Positions 42,161 to 51,298 of a DNA stretch of 64,000 nucleotides are shown piece after piece. Positions within the stretch are counted from its first letter, which is position 1. Every line of letters begins with the position of its first letter. This stretch comes from Nitrospira lenta (GTDB lineage Bacteria > Nitrospirota > Nitrospiria > Nitrospirales > Nitrospiraceae). The notes beneath the pieces are model-generated. The model searched no databases. It was not told where the DNA came from and worked only from the letters and a program-made list of their open reading frames with translations. The translations under genes were made by a program, and so were the position numbers. The stretch lies in the NCBI RefSeq assembly GCF_900403705.1, contig NZ_OUNR01000018.1:1-64000 (forward strand), written 5' to 3'.

Positions 42161-45024
42161 CGTTTCTTGCGGGTGGTTGAAGACGAACGGCGCGATGCCT
42201 TTGTGGCCTTCACAGCCTTCTTCACGGCCTTCGCCGGTTTGGTCGACTTGGTACGACGCGCGGCCTTCACGACGGTGACGGCTTTTGCCCGCGCCGGAAT
42301 GGCTTTCTTCACCGTGGCTTTCGCATCGCCTTCGGCAATCGCCGCCTGAGCCGCCGCCAGCCGAGCAATGGCCACGCGAAACGGCGAACAACTCACATAG
42401 TCCAACCCGAGCTGATGGCAGAACTCGACGGAACTCGGATCGCCGCCGTGTTCGCCGCAGATCCCGAGCTTGATCCCCGGCCGTGACTTGCGCCCGCCGC
42501 TGATCGCCGTCTTCATCAACGACCCCACCCCCTCACGATCAAGCGTGGCAAACGGATCCGCATCCATGATCTTCACGGTTCGATAGTAGTCGATGAACTT
42601 CGCGGCATCGTCGCGGGAGAATCCGAAGGTCGTCTGGGTAAGATCGTTCGTCCCGAACGAGAAGAACTCAGCCTCTTCCGCAATCCGTTCGGCGGTCACG
42701 GCGGCGCGAGGTAATTCGATCATGGTCCCGACGAGATACGACAGCTTTACATTGAATCGCTTCATGGTCTCTTGCGCGACTTCGCGGATAAGATCCTTCT
42801 GCGACTTCATTTCCGCCACCATGCCCACCAACGGAATCATGATCTCCGGAACGATTTTCTTGCCTTCCTTGGCCAGCTCACAGGCCGCCTCGATAATGGC
42901 GCGCGCCTGCATGCGCGTGATCTCCGGCATCGTAATGCCGAGCCGGCAGCCGCGCAGCCCCAGCATCGGATTGAATTCATGCAACTCTTCGACGCGAGCG
43001 AGCAAGCGCCGCTGTTCCTCCAGCTTCGCCCCGTCCTTGCCGGTCAATTCCAGCTGGGCGATTTCCACCATCAGCTCTTCACGCTTCGGCAAGAACTCAT
43101 GCAGCGGCGGATCAAGCAAGCGAATGGTGACCGGGAATCCCTCCATCTCACGATAGAGGCCGATGAAGTCTTGCTTCTGCAGCGGCAACAACTGCTCCAG
43201 ATACTTTTCCCGATCTTCTTTCGTCCGGGCCAAAATCATCTTCTGCATGATCGAAATACGGTCTTCGGCGAAGAACATATGTTCCGTGCGGCAGAGTCCG
43301 ATCCCCTCGGCTCCGAATCCCCGGGCAATCTTGGCTTGATCCGGCACGTCGGCATTCGCCCGCACCTTCATCGTCCGCACACTGTCCGCCCAGGAAAGAA
43401 TCGTCGAGAACAGCTGATACTTCTGCGACTTCTTCGCATCCAGCTTTCCCTGCACCACCTGAATGATCTCGGATTCCATGACGGGAATATCGCCGTCATA
43501 GACATTGCCGGTGGAACCGTTCACCGACAGATAGTCGCCTTCACGAAACACTTTCGAACCGATGCGCACCGATTGATTGTCGATGACTTCGACGGCTTCG
43601 CATCCGGCCACGCACACTTTGCCCATCTGTCGCGCCACGACCGCCGCATGCGAGGTCATCCCGCCGCGCGCCGTCACAAACCCAGTCGCGGCGTTCATGC
43701 CATGAATATCGTCGGGACTGGTTTCGTCACGGACCAACACGACCCGCTGCCCGGCCGCCTTCATCTCAACAGCGCGATCCGGCGTCAACGCAATCTTTCC
43801 CGCCGCCGCACCGGGACCGGCCGGCAGGCCCTTGCCCAACGGAGTCGAACCCGCTTCAGCCTGGGTATCGAAGATCGGATAGAGATACTGCGCAAGCTGA
43901 TCCGGACCGACTCGCTGCACCGCCTCGCGCTTGGTGATCAAACCCTCTTTAACCATCTCGACGGCGATCCGCACGGCGGAAATGCCGGTCCGTTTCCCAA
44001 CGCGCGTCTGCAACATATAGAGCTTGCCCTCCTGGATCGTAAATTCCAGGTCGAGCATGTCGCGGTAATGCTTCTCTAACCGCTTATAGGTATGTTCCAA
44101 TTCTTTGTAGGCAGGAGGCACCGTCCGGCCGAGTTCCGTGACCGGCAACGGCGTCCGGATTCCAGCCACCACATCTTCGCCTTGCGCATTCATCAGGCAC
44201 TCACCGAAGAACTTCCGCTCACCCGTGTTGGGGTCGCGCGTAAACGCTACGCCGGTGCCGCTGGTGTCGCCCATGTTCCCGAAGACCATGGCCACGACGT
44301 TGATCGCCGTGCCCCAATGATCCGGAATACCGTTCAACCGACGGTACGTGATGGCACGCGCGCCGTTCCAGGAGGAAAACACCGCGTCGATCGCCAGCTT
44401 CAGCTGTTCATTCGGATCGTCCGGAAACCCTTTGCCTGTCTCTTCCTTGACCAGCGACTTAAAGCGCTCCACGAGATCGCGCAACGCGCGCGCATCGAGC
44501 TGTGTCTCGTGCTTCACACCCATTTCTTCTTTTTTGTGATTCAGAATCGCTTCGAAATGTTCGCGCGGCACACCCATGACGATACTGCCGAACATCGTGA
44601 TGAACCGGCGATAGCTGTCCTGCGCGAACCGTTCGTTCTTCGTCTTGGCCGCCAGACCTTCGACCGTTTTGAGCGTCAGGCCGACGTTGAGCACGGTATC
44701 CATCATCCCCGGCATCGACGCGCGCGCACCGGAACGCACGGAGACCAGCAGGGGCCGCTCCGGGTCGCCGAATCCCATGCCCATCGACCGCTCCACGCGC
44801 TTGAGCGACGCCAACGCCGTCTCCCACATCCCGGGCGGATACTTCTTCCCCAGCTTGTAGTACTCGACACAGGCCTCTGTGGTAATGGTGAATCCCGGAG
44901 GCACGGAAATGCCCAGGTTGGTCATCTCGGCCAGACCCGCGCCTTTGCCGCCCAGCAATTCTTTCATGTTGGACGTGCCTTCTGCCTTGCCATCTCCGAA
45001 GTAGTACACGTATTTCTTTGCCAC
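42157..45024 (-). CDS. ppdK: pyruvate, phosphate dikinase with basic C-terminal tail
   Basis: Interconverts pyruvate, ATP and Pi with PEP, AMP and PPi, gluconeogenic entry in autotrophs. 955 residues: ATP-grasp domain (KYVYYFGDGKAEG, LLGGKGAGLAEM), swivelling domain with the phospho-His in GGMTSHAAVVARQMGK (near 455), and TIM barrel with LGLRGCRLGI and SCSPFRVAIARLAAAQAAI. The last 59 residues beyond the usual end are Lys/Arg/Ala-rich (21 of 59 basic), a histone H1-like tail not normal for the enzyme. Start is GTG at 45024 with AAAGGAGA before it. Confidence 0.95.
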   Translation of the reverse strand: MAKKYVYYFGDGKAEGTSNMKELLGGKGAGLAEMTNLGISVPPGFTITTEACVEYYKLGKKYPPGMWETALASLKRVERSMGMGFGDPERPLLVSVRSGARASMPGMMDTVLNVGLTLKTVEGLAAKTKNERFAQDSYRRFITMFGSIVMGVPREHFEAILNHKKEEMGVKHETQLDARALRDLVERFKSLVKEETGKGFPDDPNEQLKLAIDAVFSSWNGARAITYRRLNGIPDHWGTAINVVAMVFGNMGDTSGTGVAFTRDPNTGERKFFGECLMNAQGEDVVAGIRTPLPVTELGRTVPPAYKELEHTYKRLEKHYRDMLDLEFTIQEGKLYMLQTRVGKRTGISAVRIAVEMVKEGLITKREAVQRVGPDQLAQYLYPIFDTQAEAGSTPLGKGLPAGPGAAAGKIALTPDRAVEMKAAGQRVVLVRDETSPDDIHGMNAATGFVTARGGMTSHAAVVARQMGKVCVAGCEAVEVIDNQSVRIGSKVFREGDYLSVNGSTGNVYDGDIPVMESEIIQVVQGKLDAKKSQKYQLFSTILSWADSVRTMKVRANADVPDQAKIARGFGAEGIGLCRTEHMFFAEDRISIMQKMILARTKEDREKYLEQLLPLQKQDFIGLYREMEGFPVTIRLLDPPLHEFLPKREELMVEIAQLELTGKDGAKLEEQRRLLARVEELHEFNPMLGLRGCRLGITMPEITRMQARAIIEAACELAKEGKKIVPEIMIPLVGMVAEMKSQKDLIREVAQETMKRFNVKLSYLVGTMIELPRAAVTAERIAEEAEFFSFGTNDLTQTTFGFSRDDAAKFIDYYRTVKIMDADPFATLDREGVGSLMKTAISGGRKSRPGIKLGICGEHGGDPSSVEFCHQLGLDYVSCSPFRVAIARLAAAQAAIAEGDAKATVKKAIPARAKAVTVVKAARRTKSTKPAKAVKKAVKATKASRRSSSTTRKKR

Positions 45025-45055
45025 GCCTGCTCTCCTTTGCGATCGACCACTGAAC

Positions 45056-45565
45056 CTAGACGACTGGTCTGTCTGCAGCCAACTCAAGTTGCAACCGATA
45101 CCGATTGACCAGATACCGCCGCATCAACATCCCGAAAGCGATGACCGCCGCGACAAATCCGACAAATCCCATGAGACGATAATCGGCTTTGATGCCCTGG
45201 TCCACATAATAGCGCCCATCGGAACCCTGCCGTACTTTGGTGTTTTTGTCCAGCACATGAGGCCTGCCTGTCGGATCCGAGAGATTGATCCATTCGGAGC
45301 AGAGACGGATGGGCTCAGTCGATCCGGCGAGACGCTGCCAACTGAGACGCAGGCACACGTCATTTTGAGGATTAAACTGATCCTGTGTGTTGACCAACTC
45401 ATCCAGGTTGACGCCGCTCGCCCACATGCCGAACAGGAAAATCCCGTTGCATAGTACGATCAGGACAATCGTGATGACCCGCGCATACCGCTGCACACGG
45501 GTGGAACGCAGCGCAGCATTCCCCGGTGCGGACAGGTCAACCTGCGATGGGAAATCCTGCACCAT
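45056..45565 (-). CDS. membrane protein of unknown function
   Basis: About 169 residues with two membrane helices: YARVITIVLIVLCNGIFLF near the N-terminus and LMGFVGFVAAVIAFGMLM near the C-terminus, enclosing a roughly 80-residue domain with two Cys (VCLRLSW and IRLCSEW) that is probably periplasmic. It follows glyS by 15 bases and precedes ppdK. An in-frame TTG at 45580 is another possible start. Function unknown. Confidence 0.65.
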   Translation of the reverse strand: MVQDFPSQVDLSAPGNAALRSTRVQRYARVITIVLIVLCNGIFLFGMWASGVNLDELVNTQDQFNPQNDVCLRLSWQRLAGSTEPIRLCSEWINLSDPTGRPHVLDKNTKVRQGSDGRYYVDQGIKADYRLMGFVGFVAAVIAFGMLMRRYLVNRYRLQLELAADRPVV

Positions 45566-45580
45566 AAGGCCATGCCTCAA

Positions 45581-47764
45581 CTAACTCCCTTGTACCACAA
45601 TCTGGGAAAAGTCCGCGAACGACATGAAGAGCTCATCCACCCCCTTCAAGAGCGAGAGCCGATTGCTGCGCACGGCTTTGTCGTCGGCGTTCACCATCAC
45701 CGCGGCAAAGAAGGCGTCGATAGCCGGCTTCAGACACACCAGCGATTCCAGCGCCCTGCCGTAGTCGCTCGCCTGCATCGAACTCTCCATTCGGCCTCGC
45801 TCTTCGGAAACCGCCTTATGAAGGGCGGACTCAGCGGCGTCTTGAAAGACTGTTGAGACGACCGGCTGACGATCCCACTGCTCTTTTTCAACCAGCCGAT
45901 GGGCGCGCTTGAATCCCACGATCAACGGATCGAACTCCGGTCGGCTGGTCACCGCCTGCAACGCCTGCATTTTGGCCAGGAGATCTCGCAGATCGAATGA
46001 CTGACGATCGGTCACACTCACGACGGCATTCACGACATCATCCCTCAACCCATGGACGGTACGGGCGTAGTGACGGACGCGTTCGAACGCGAAGTCGACC
46101 AGCCGCTGCTGGCCATCGCCCGGCGCTGAACCAGCCTTGATTCCCGCCGCCGCCACAATGGCCCGCGCTTCGCTGATCGCACGGCCCAGGTTCAATCGAA
46201 CGCCGCCTTCCAAGAGAATGCGCACCACTGCCGTGGCATGACGACGCAACGCAAAGGGATCTTCGGAGCCGGTCGGCACCATGCCGACATGAAAAAACGA
46301 CGCGAGGCTGTCCAAACGATCGGCCAGCGATAAGACCTGCCCTTCGATGGATTCTGGAATGGCGCCCTCCATCGACTGGGGTCGATAGTGCTGAAGAATC
46401 GCCTGGCACACCGCCGGCGCTTCCCCGTCGTGCCGCGCATAATACCCGCCCATCACGCCCTGCAATTCGGGAAACTCTCCGACGATACCGGTCAACAGAT
46501 CAGCCTTGCACAACGCGCCCGCCCGCTCGCAGCCCTTCACCACAGAGTCGTCCAGACCGGCCAGTCGAGCAAGCGAAGCCGCCAGCGCGGCGATACGCGC
46601 CTGCTTCTGCCCCATGGTCCCGATTTTCTGATGAAAGGTCACTCCGTCGAGTTTGCCAACCCGATCTTCCAGCTTAATCGTCCGGTCATTGTCATAGAAG
46701 AACTTGGCATCGGCCAATCGCGCCGCCAACACCCGTTCATTGCCTTCACGGATGAGGCTCATGTCCTTGACTCGATTGTTGGCCACCGCAATGAAATGCG
46801 CCACCAGCTTCCCGGCCGTCTTGTGACGAAGCGAGAAAAACCCCTGGTGCTCTTTCATCGAGGTGATCAGAATCTCTTCCGGGACGTCTAGATACAGGTC
46901 CTTAAACGACCCGATGATGGCGCACGGCCATTCCGTCGTATACACGGCCTGATCGAGCAACGCGTCATCTTGATTGAGCACAAATCCCGTTTTCTCGCAC
47001 AATGTCGCAACTTGCTCAGAGATAATCGCTCGGCGGCACCCAGGATCAGGAATGACGCCTTCTTTCGCCAGCGCCTTCACATACGTCGCGCTATCCCGAA
47101 CGACCACCCCGTGCTTCGCGCCCAGCACCCGATGGCCCCGAGTCCGGTTCCCCGCCTTGATTCCTGCGGCCTCAATCGGAAGGACCGTACCGCCGAAGAG
47201 GGCAACCAGCCATCGTACCGGCCGGGCAAAGCGCACGCCCGCGTCGTTCCACTTCATGGCCTTCGGGAAAGTCAGCTTGCCCACCAGTTGCGGCAAGAGT
47301 TCCATCAGGACGACTTTGGATGGACGCCCATCCTCGCGCTTCACCGCAAAGAGATACTCGCCTTTCGGCGTCTGCCGAACTTCCAAATCCTGAATCGCCA
47401 CACCCTGCCCGGCGGCGAAGCCGACTGCGGCTCTGGTCGGTTGCCCCGCCTGATCGAACGCGACGGCCTTTGACGGCCCCATGGCCTCCTTCATGACGGA
47501 AGCTTGTTGCGTGAGCAGTCCTTCGACCACCAGCGTCAACCGTCGAGGAGTTCCAAGTGTGCGGACAGCCTGAAACGTCAGTCGCTGTTCTGAGAGTAAC
47601 TGCTCGGCGGACTCTTTTAAGCGGGCCAGTGCGGGGCTGATAAATTGATAGGGCAGTTCTTCAACACCGATCTCCAGCAGCAACTCTGCGGTTGCCGGAG
47701 CAGACCGCCCGCTACTCTTCTTCGTGGATCCCGTGACGCGAGATGGTTTCTGAGCTTTCGGCAT
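45581..47764 (-). CDS. glyS: glycyl-tRNA synthetase, beta subunit
   Basis: Large chain of the bacterial heterotetrameric glycyl-tRNA synthetase. 727 residues, with LLLEIGVEELPYQFISPAL at the start, FPKAMKWNDAGVRFARPVRW near 160, the HD-like middle domain (SLADRLDSLASFF) and a DALR-type C-terminal anticodon-binding part ending near VMVNADDKAVRSNRLSLL. An N-terminal extension of about 30 basic residues precedes the usual start. ATG at 47764; a TTG two codons upstream is less likely. 18 bases after glyQ. Confidence 0.95.
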   Translation of the reverse strand: MPKAQKPSRVTGSTKKSSGRSAPATAELLLEIGVEELPYQFISPALARLKESAEQLLSEQRLTFQAVRTLGTPRRLTLVVEGLLTQQASVMKEAMGPSKAVAFDQAGQPTRAAVGFAAGQGVAIQDLEVRQTPKGEYLFAVKREDGRPSKVVLMELLPQLVGKLTFPKAMKWNDAGVRFARPVRWLVALFGGTVLPIEAAGIKAGNRTRGHRVLGAKHGVVVRDSATYVKALAKEGVIPDPGCRRAIISEQVATLCEKTGFVLNQDDALLDQAVYTTEWPCAIIGSFKDLYLDVPEEILITSMKEHQGFFSLRHKTAGKLVAHFIAVANNRVKDMSLIREGNERVLAARLADAKFFYDNDRTIKLEDRVGKLDGVTFHQKIGTMGQKQARIAALAASLARLAGLDDSVVKGCERAGALCKADLLTGIVGEFPELQGVMGGYYARHDGEAPAVCQAILQHYRPQSMEGAIPESIEGQVLSLADRLDSLASFFHVGMVPTGSEDPFALRRHATAVVRILLEGGVRLNLGRAISEARAIVAAAGIKAGSAPGDGQQRLVDFAFERVRHYARTVHGLRDDVVNAVVSVTDRQSFDLRDLLAKMQALQAVTSRPEFDPLIVGFKRAHRLVEKEQWDRQPVVSTVFQDAAESALHKAVSEERGRMESSMQASDYGRALESLVCLKPAIDAFFAAVMVNADDKAVRSNRLSLLKGVDELFMSFADFSQIVVQGS

Positions 47765-47782
47765 AGACAATTTCTCAAACAG

Positions 47783-48703
47783 TTAAGATCGCGTGCGACT
47801 GGTGCGTTGAATCCCCGGCGCTGTCGCACGAGCCATGAGGGGGTGCCCCATGGCAGCCCGTTCTTCGATGTACCGTTCCGCGCATTGCCGGGCCAGCGCG
47901 CGCACCCGTGCGATGTAACCGGTCCGCTCCGCCACGCTGATCGCGCCGCGCGCGTCGAGCATGTTGAATACATGCGATGACTTGATGCAGTAATCGTAGG
48001 CTGGCAACGTCAAGCGCTTCTCGGTCTGCGCAAGCAACCGCTTACACTCGGCCTCGTGCGCTTGAAACGCTTGCATCAACATCGTCACATCGCCTTCTTC
48101 AAAGTTGTAGCGAGAGCCCTGCACTTCGGTCTCGTGATGGATATCGCCGTACTTGATCTGATCGGTCCAGGCCAGGTCATAGACGTTGTTCACCTGCTGC
48201 AGATACATAGCGATGCGTTCCGTGCCGTAGGTGATCTCGCCCGTAATGGGCGCCAGCTCGATCCCGCCGATTTCTTGGAAATAGGTGAACTGGGTAATCT
48301 CCATCCCATCCAAGCGGACTTCCCACCCCAACCCCCAGGCCCCGAGCGTGGGGGACTCCCAGTCATCTTGGATAAATCGGATGTCGTGCTGTTTGGGATT
48401 GATGCCTAATTGAGCGAGACTCTCAAGATACAATTCTTGGATATCGTCGGGAGCCGGCTTCAGCACCACCTGGTACTGATAGTAATGCTGCATGCGGTTG
48501 GGATTTTCCCCGTAGCGGCCATCCGTAGGGCGACGGCAGGGTTGCGGATAGGCAGCCCGCCAAGGTTCCGGACCGAGGGAACGCAGAAAGGTGGCCGGAT
48601 GAAAGGTTCCGGCCCCCATTTCCATATCGTACGGCTGCTGAATGACGCAGCCTCGATCCGCCCAAAACCTGCTTAACGTCAGAATGAGGTCCTGATAATT
48701 CAC
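47783..48703 (-). CDS. glyQ: glycyl-tRNA synthetase, alpha subunit
   Basis: Class II catalytic chain. 306 residues with the near-invariant start [18 protein letters not shown], then [36 protein letters not shown] and [17 protein letters not shown]. The GTG at 48703 is chosen since homologues begin at MN(F/Y)Q; a longer frame from TTG at 48769 has no family support. It heads the glyQ-glyS unit and is divergent from the Rrf2 gene. Confidence 0.94.
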   Translation of the reverse strand: MNYQDLILTLSRFWADRGCVIQQPYDMEMGAGTFHPATFLRSLGPEPWRAAYPQPCRRPTDGRYGENPNRMQHYYQYQVVLKPAPDDIQELYLESLAQLGINPKQHDIRFIQDDWESPTLGAWGLGWEVRLDGMEITQFTYFQEIGGIELAPITGEITYGTERIAMYLQQVNNVYDLAWTDQIKYGDIHHETEVQGSRYNFEEGDVTMLMQAFQAHEAECKRLLAQTEKRLTLPAYDYCIKSSHVFNMLDARGAISVAERTGYIARVRALARQCAERYIEERAAMGHPLMARATAPGIQRTSRTRS

Positions 48704-48946
48704 GCGAGGTCCAATGATTGATTCTAGAGAAGACTCATCAGTTGCTGCCTGAGAAAAATAGCGTGCCAAGCTAACAAGAATGCTTTCATGCTGTCAAGCA
48801 ACATTCCCTCATGGATCAAAGAGTTGCATCGTATTTCTGAGAGAGAAACGAACCGAGGTATCGAGTCAACATTTGAATAGCTTCTCAAGCGTACGAGGCA
48901 CGAGGAGCTTGACGAATCTGATCGGCCTCCATTACTGTGGCTAAAC

Positions 48947-48959
48947 TTGACTAAGTCAA
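48947..48959. promoter_or_regulatory. candidate Rrf2 operator
   Basis: TTGACTAAGTCAA is a perfect palindrome around a central A, ending 21 bases before the rrf2-type gene start. The half-site GACT is shared with Rrf2/IscR-type operators as I recall them. Likely site for autorepression. Confidence 0.45.
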
Positions 48960-48980
48960 TTCATTTTAGAAAGACACTGC

Positions 48981-49415
48981 GTGAAGCTGTCCAAGAAAAG
49001 CGAATACGGACTCCGAGCGCTGATTGAGCTCACGCTTGCTTACGAACAAGCGACACTACAGCGCCATCAAATTGCCAAGCGCCAGCACATTCCGATCGAG
49101 TTTTTAGAACAAATCCTTCTGGCATTGAAGCGGGCGGGATTACTGGCCAGCCGACGCGGTCTCAAGGGAGGCTATACCCTTATCAAGCCCCCTGGAGAGA
49201 TCACCGTCGGTCAAGTGATCCGCATCCTGGATGGTCCTCTTGCCCCGATCGGCTGTGTGAGCAAAACAGCCTATCAAAAGTGCCGGGATTGCCCCTACAC
49301 GGACAAAGCCGAATGCCCGGTCCAGCATGTGATGGGACCGGTTCGCGATGCAATTGCCGGCATCCTCGATCATTGTACGCTCAACGATTTTGCAGCAAGC
49401 CATCGCAGAGGATAA
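48981..49415 (+). CDS. Rrf2-family transcriptional regulator
   Basis: 144 residues. Winged HTH at 1-80 with the family start MKLSKKSEYGLRALIELTL and GLKGGYTLIKPPGEITVGQVIRILDGP. Four Cys at 92, 101, 104 and 112 (GCVSKTAYQKCRDC and ECP) can hold an iron-sulfur cluster, so it may sense Fe-S status, nitric oxide, oxygen or sulfur species. GTG start. It is 2 bases from the TauE/SafE exporter, which is its likely target; a palindrome lies in front of it. Confidence 0.9.
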   Translation: MKLSKKSEYGLRALIELTLAYEQATLQRHQIAKRQHIPIEFLEQILLALKRAGLLASRRGLKGGYTLIKPPGEITVGQVIRILDGPLAPIGCVSKTAYQKCRDCPYTDKAECPVQHVMGPVRDAIAGILDHCTLNDFAASHRRG

Positions 49416-49417
49416 CC

Positions 49418-50251
49418 ATGGATCTGATCGTCCTCATTCTCATTACCTTCGTCGCCGCCACCGTCAACGGCGCGATAGGCTACGGCTTCTCCTCGATTAC
49501 CATGCCGGTTGCCCTACTCTTCTATACCAATCGTATTTTGAATCCCGCCATGGTACTCGTCGAGCTAGTTCTGAATAGCTATGTCCTCTTTCTCAATCGG
49601 CAAAACATCCCCAATATTTTCCGGCGTGTCGTGCCCATCCTGATTGGCCTCGCCATGGGCGTCGCCATCGGCAGCTACATCCTCTCGCTGGTGCAACCGG
49701 CGTGGGTAAAATTCGTCACCTACTTCATGCTGCTCCCATTGATTTTGCTGCAAGCCGCCGGCATCCGCAAACCGATCAAAGCTGAAAAAGCCATCGGTGT
49801 CCCCTTCGGGGTCGGCATCGGCACGCTCTATTCCGTCACGACCATTTCCGGCCCTCCGCTGGCGCTCCTCTTCAATAATCAGGGATATGAAAAACAGGAT
49901 TTTCGCGCGGCGTTGGGCGTGATCCGAGTGGCTGAAGCGACGTTGACCGCCATCGCCTACGGCATCATCGGGTTTTACAGCGTTGAGAGCATGAAGGTCA
50001 TGCCTTACATCGTGCCCAGCGTCTTACTGGGCATTCCGCTCGGCGCATTCTTGATCCGCTGGATGGATCCTGAAACATTCCGGCGGCTCTGCATGAGCTT
50101 TGATGCCGTCGTCGTCGGATTCGGACTGTCACGAGTGCTGGTCGAACTGAATCTCGCAAGCTCCTTCACCACCTACAGCATTCTTTCGATCGTCGTTCTG
50201 CTCAATGCATTTCTCCTGTACCGCTATTTTCGAAGCCGCGCAGCTCCGTGA
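49418..50251 (+). CDS. TauE/SafE family anion exporter
   Basis: A 277-residue inner membrane protein with eight hydrophobic segments and the family's repeated pattern (VAATVNGAIGYGFSSITMPVA near the start and FGVGIGTLYSVTTISGPPLAL in the second half). Members export sulfite, sulfoacetate or similar anions. The start ATG at 49418 follows AGAGGA and is in-frame with a false upstream extension that overlaps the regulator. Cotranscribed with the Rrf2 gene, suggesting a response to sulfur or nitrosative stress. Confidence 0.88.
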   Translation: MDLIVLILITFVAATVNGAIGYGFSSITMPVALLFYTNRILNPAMVLVELVLNSYVLFLNRQNIPNIFRRVVPILIGLAMGVAIGSYILSLVQPAWVKFVTYFMLLPLILLQAAGIRKPIKAEKAIGVPFGVGIGTLYSVTTISGPPLALLFNNQGYEKQDFRAALGVIRVAEATLTAIAYGIIGFYSVESMKVMPYIVPSVLLGIPLGAFLIRWMDPETFRRLCMSFDAVVVGFGLSRVLVELNLASSFTTYSILSIVVLLNAFLLYRYFRSRAAP

Positions 50252-50703
50252 ATCTTCCATTGCCTCGAATCAAGATCCTACCGACTTCTTAAGACCTCAA
50301 CCGTTCGCATTCAGTCAGGTCGTCACACCTCAATCCAGAAAAATACATGCAGAAAGTGAAGGGATACGCCTACACTCTCTGCAGGATACATGTCATTAAA
50401 ATCCGTTACGCCACTCACATACCTGAAGGGTAAACCATACTGATCTTGCTATGCACACAAGAGATTGCATTCAAAATATCAATGAGACGCTTGAGATAGA
50501 GATCAATTTATTCTTGGCCTATGTTTTGCTTAAAGCACTTCCATCAACACGGAAGTAGGCAATAATGATCCTCTTCATATTACTCATCATGGCGGCTGTG
50601 GCGTTGAGTGCTAGCTCAACGCCTCTGACGAACAGCCCGCGCCGTTCGACATTCTGAGGTTGTAGTTCTCGCCTTCAATTTCAAGCAGAAAGAAACCTAT
50701 TAC
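50252..50703. other. 452-base gap with a 9-bp hairpin
   Basis: AT-richer than its surroundings. It has a perfect hairpin at 50600-50623 (GGCGTTGAG/CTCAACGCC, loop TGCTAG) and a 30-codon hydrophobic frame at 50565-50657 overlapping it, MILFILLIMAAVALSAS, without a clear ribosome binding site. No established gene. Confidence 0.4.
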
Positions 50704-51096
50704 ATGAGAGATGAATCGAGAAACCCATCCATGCGTATTTTGCCCACCAGCATTTTATTGACCATCTGCGCACTACTCACCGGCTGTGGCGGCGGCGGGG
50801 AAGGATCCCCCACGGTCTCATCGTCCTCAAGCGCAGCACTTCCGACTGCCTCGCTTGCGTGGAACCCAATACAGGATTCGTCGATAATCGGGTACTACGT
50901 CCACTACGGACGACAATCTCCCGGGCAGGCGGGCTCCTGCTCGTATGAATCGGCCCAATTTGTCGAATCGCCGAGTGCTACGATTTCCAACCTACAGCCC
51001 AACACTCGCTACTTCTTTACGGTCAGTTCCTACAATGGCCTCGAGAGCAACTGTTCTAGCGAAGTCTCGACCGTGACACCCTCTTCTCAGGCCTAG
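50704..51096 (+). CDS. fibronectin type III-like lipoprotein
   Basis: 130 residues. Lipoprotein signal with lipobox LLTGC (MRILPTSILLTICALLTGC could begin at 50731), a Gly/Ser/Pro linker, then one Fn3-like domain: SLAWNPIQDSSIIGYYVHYG, SATISNLQPNTRYFFTVSSY, and TVTP at the end. Two Cys lie in the domain. Likely surface-anchored with binding function. It stands alone between a long gap and a strong terminator. Confidence 0.75.
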   Translation: MRDESRNPSMRILPTSILLTICALLTGCGGGGEGSPTVSSSSSAALPTASLAWNPIQDSSIIGYYVHYGRQSPGQAGSCSYESAQFVESPSATISNLQPNTRYFFTVSSYNGLESNCSSEVSTVTPSSQA

Positions 51097-51123
51097 CCAA
51101 AACCATCCGTCCATAGGTTGATT

Positions 51124-51171
51124 CACGCCGTTCTTGCTGGAGCCCTCCGAGCCTCAAGCAAGAACGGCGTG
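51124..51171 (+). terminator. 15-bp hairpin after the Fn3 lipoprotein
   Basis: CACGCCGTTCTTGCT at 51124-51138 is exactly complementary to 51157-51171, with an 18-base loop, followed by a weak T-containing stretch (GGGCTCTTCATT). 28 bases past the stop codon. Confidence 0.75.
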
Positions 51172-51298
51172 GGGCTCTTCATTGACTCCCTTCCATCGTT
51201 TTGTTAGCCTCAAGTCCCGCCGCGTTCCTGCCGATCTCTGACGTAGAGAAGCATGTGCCGGCAACCGACTACGCGTTCAATTTCAGAAAGGAGTTCCG

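Noticed and set aside
41042-42391. 449-residue form of RibD reading through ppdK
   Set aside because: Residues before the GTG at 42160 are an out-of-frame reading of the ppdK tail; GTGA overlap gives a natural start.
50565-50657. 30-codon hydrophobic frame
   Set aside because: Looks like a signal peptide but has no ribosome binding site and ends in the hairpin region; may be chance.
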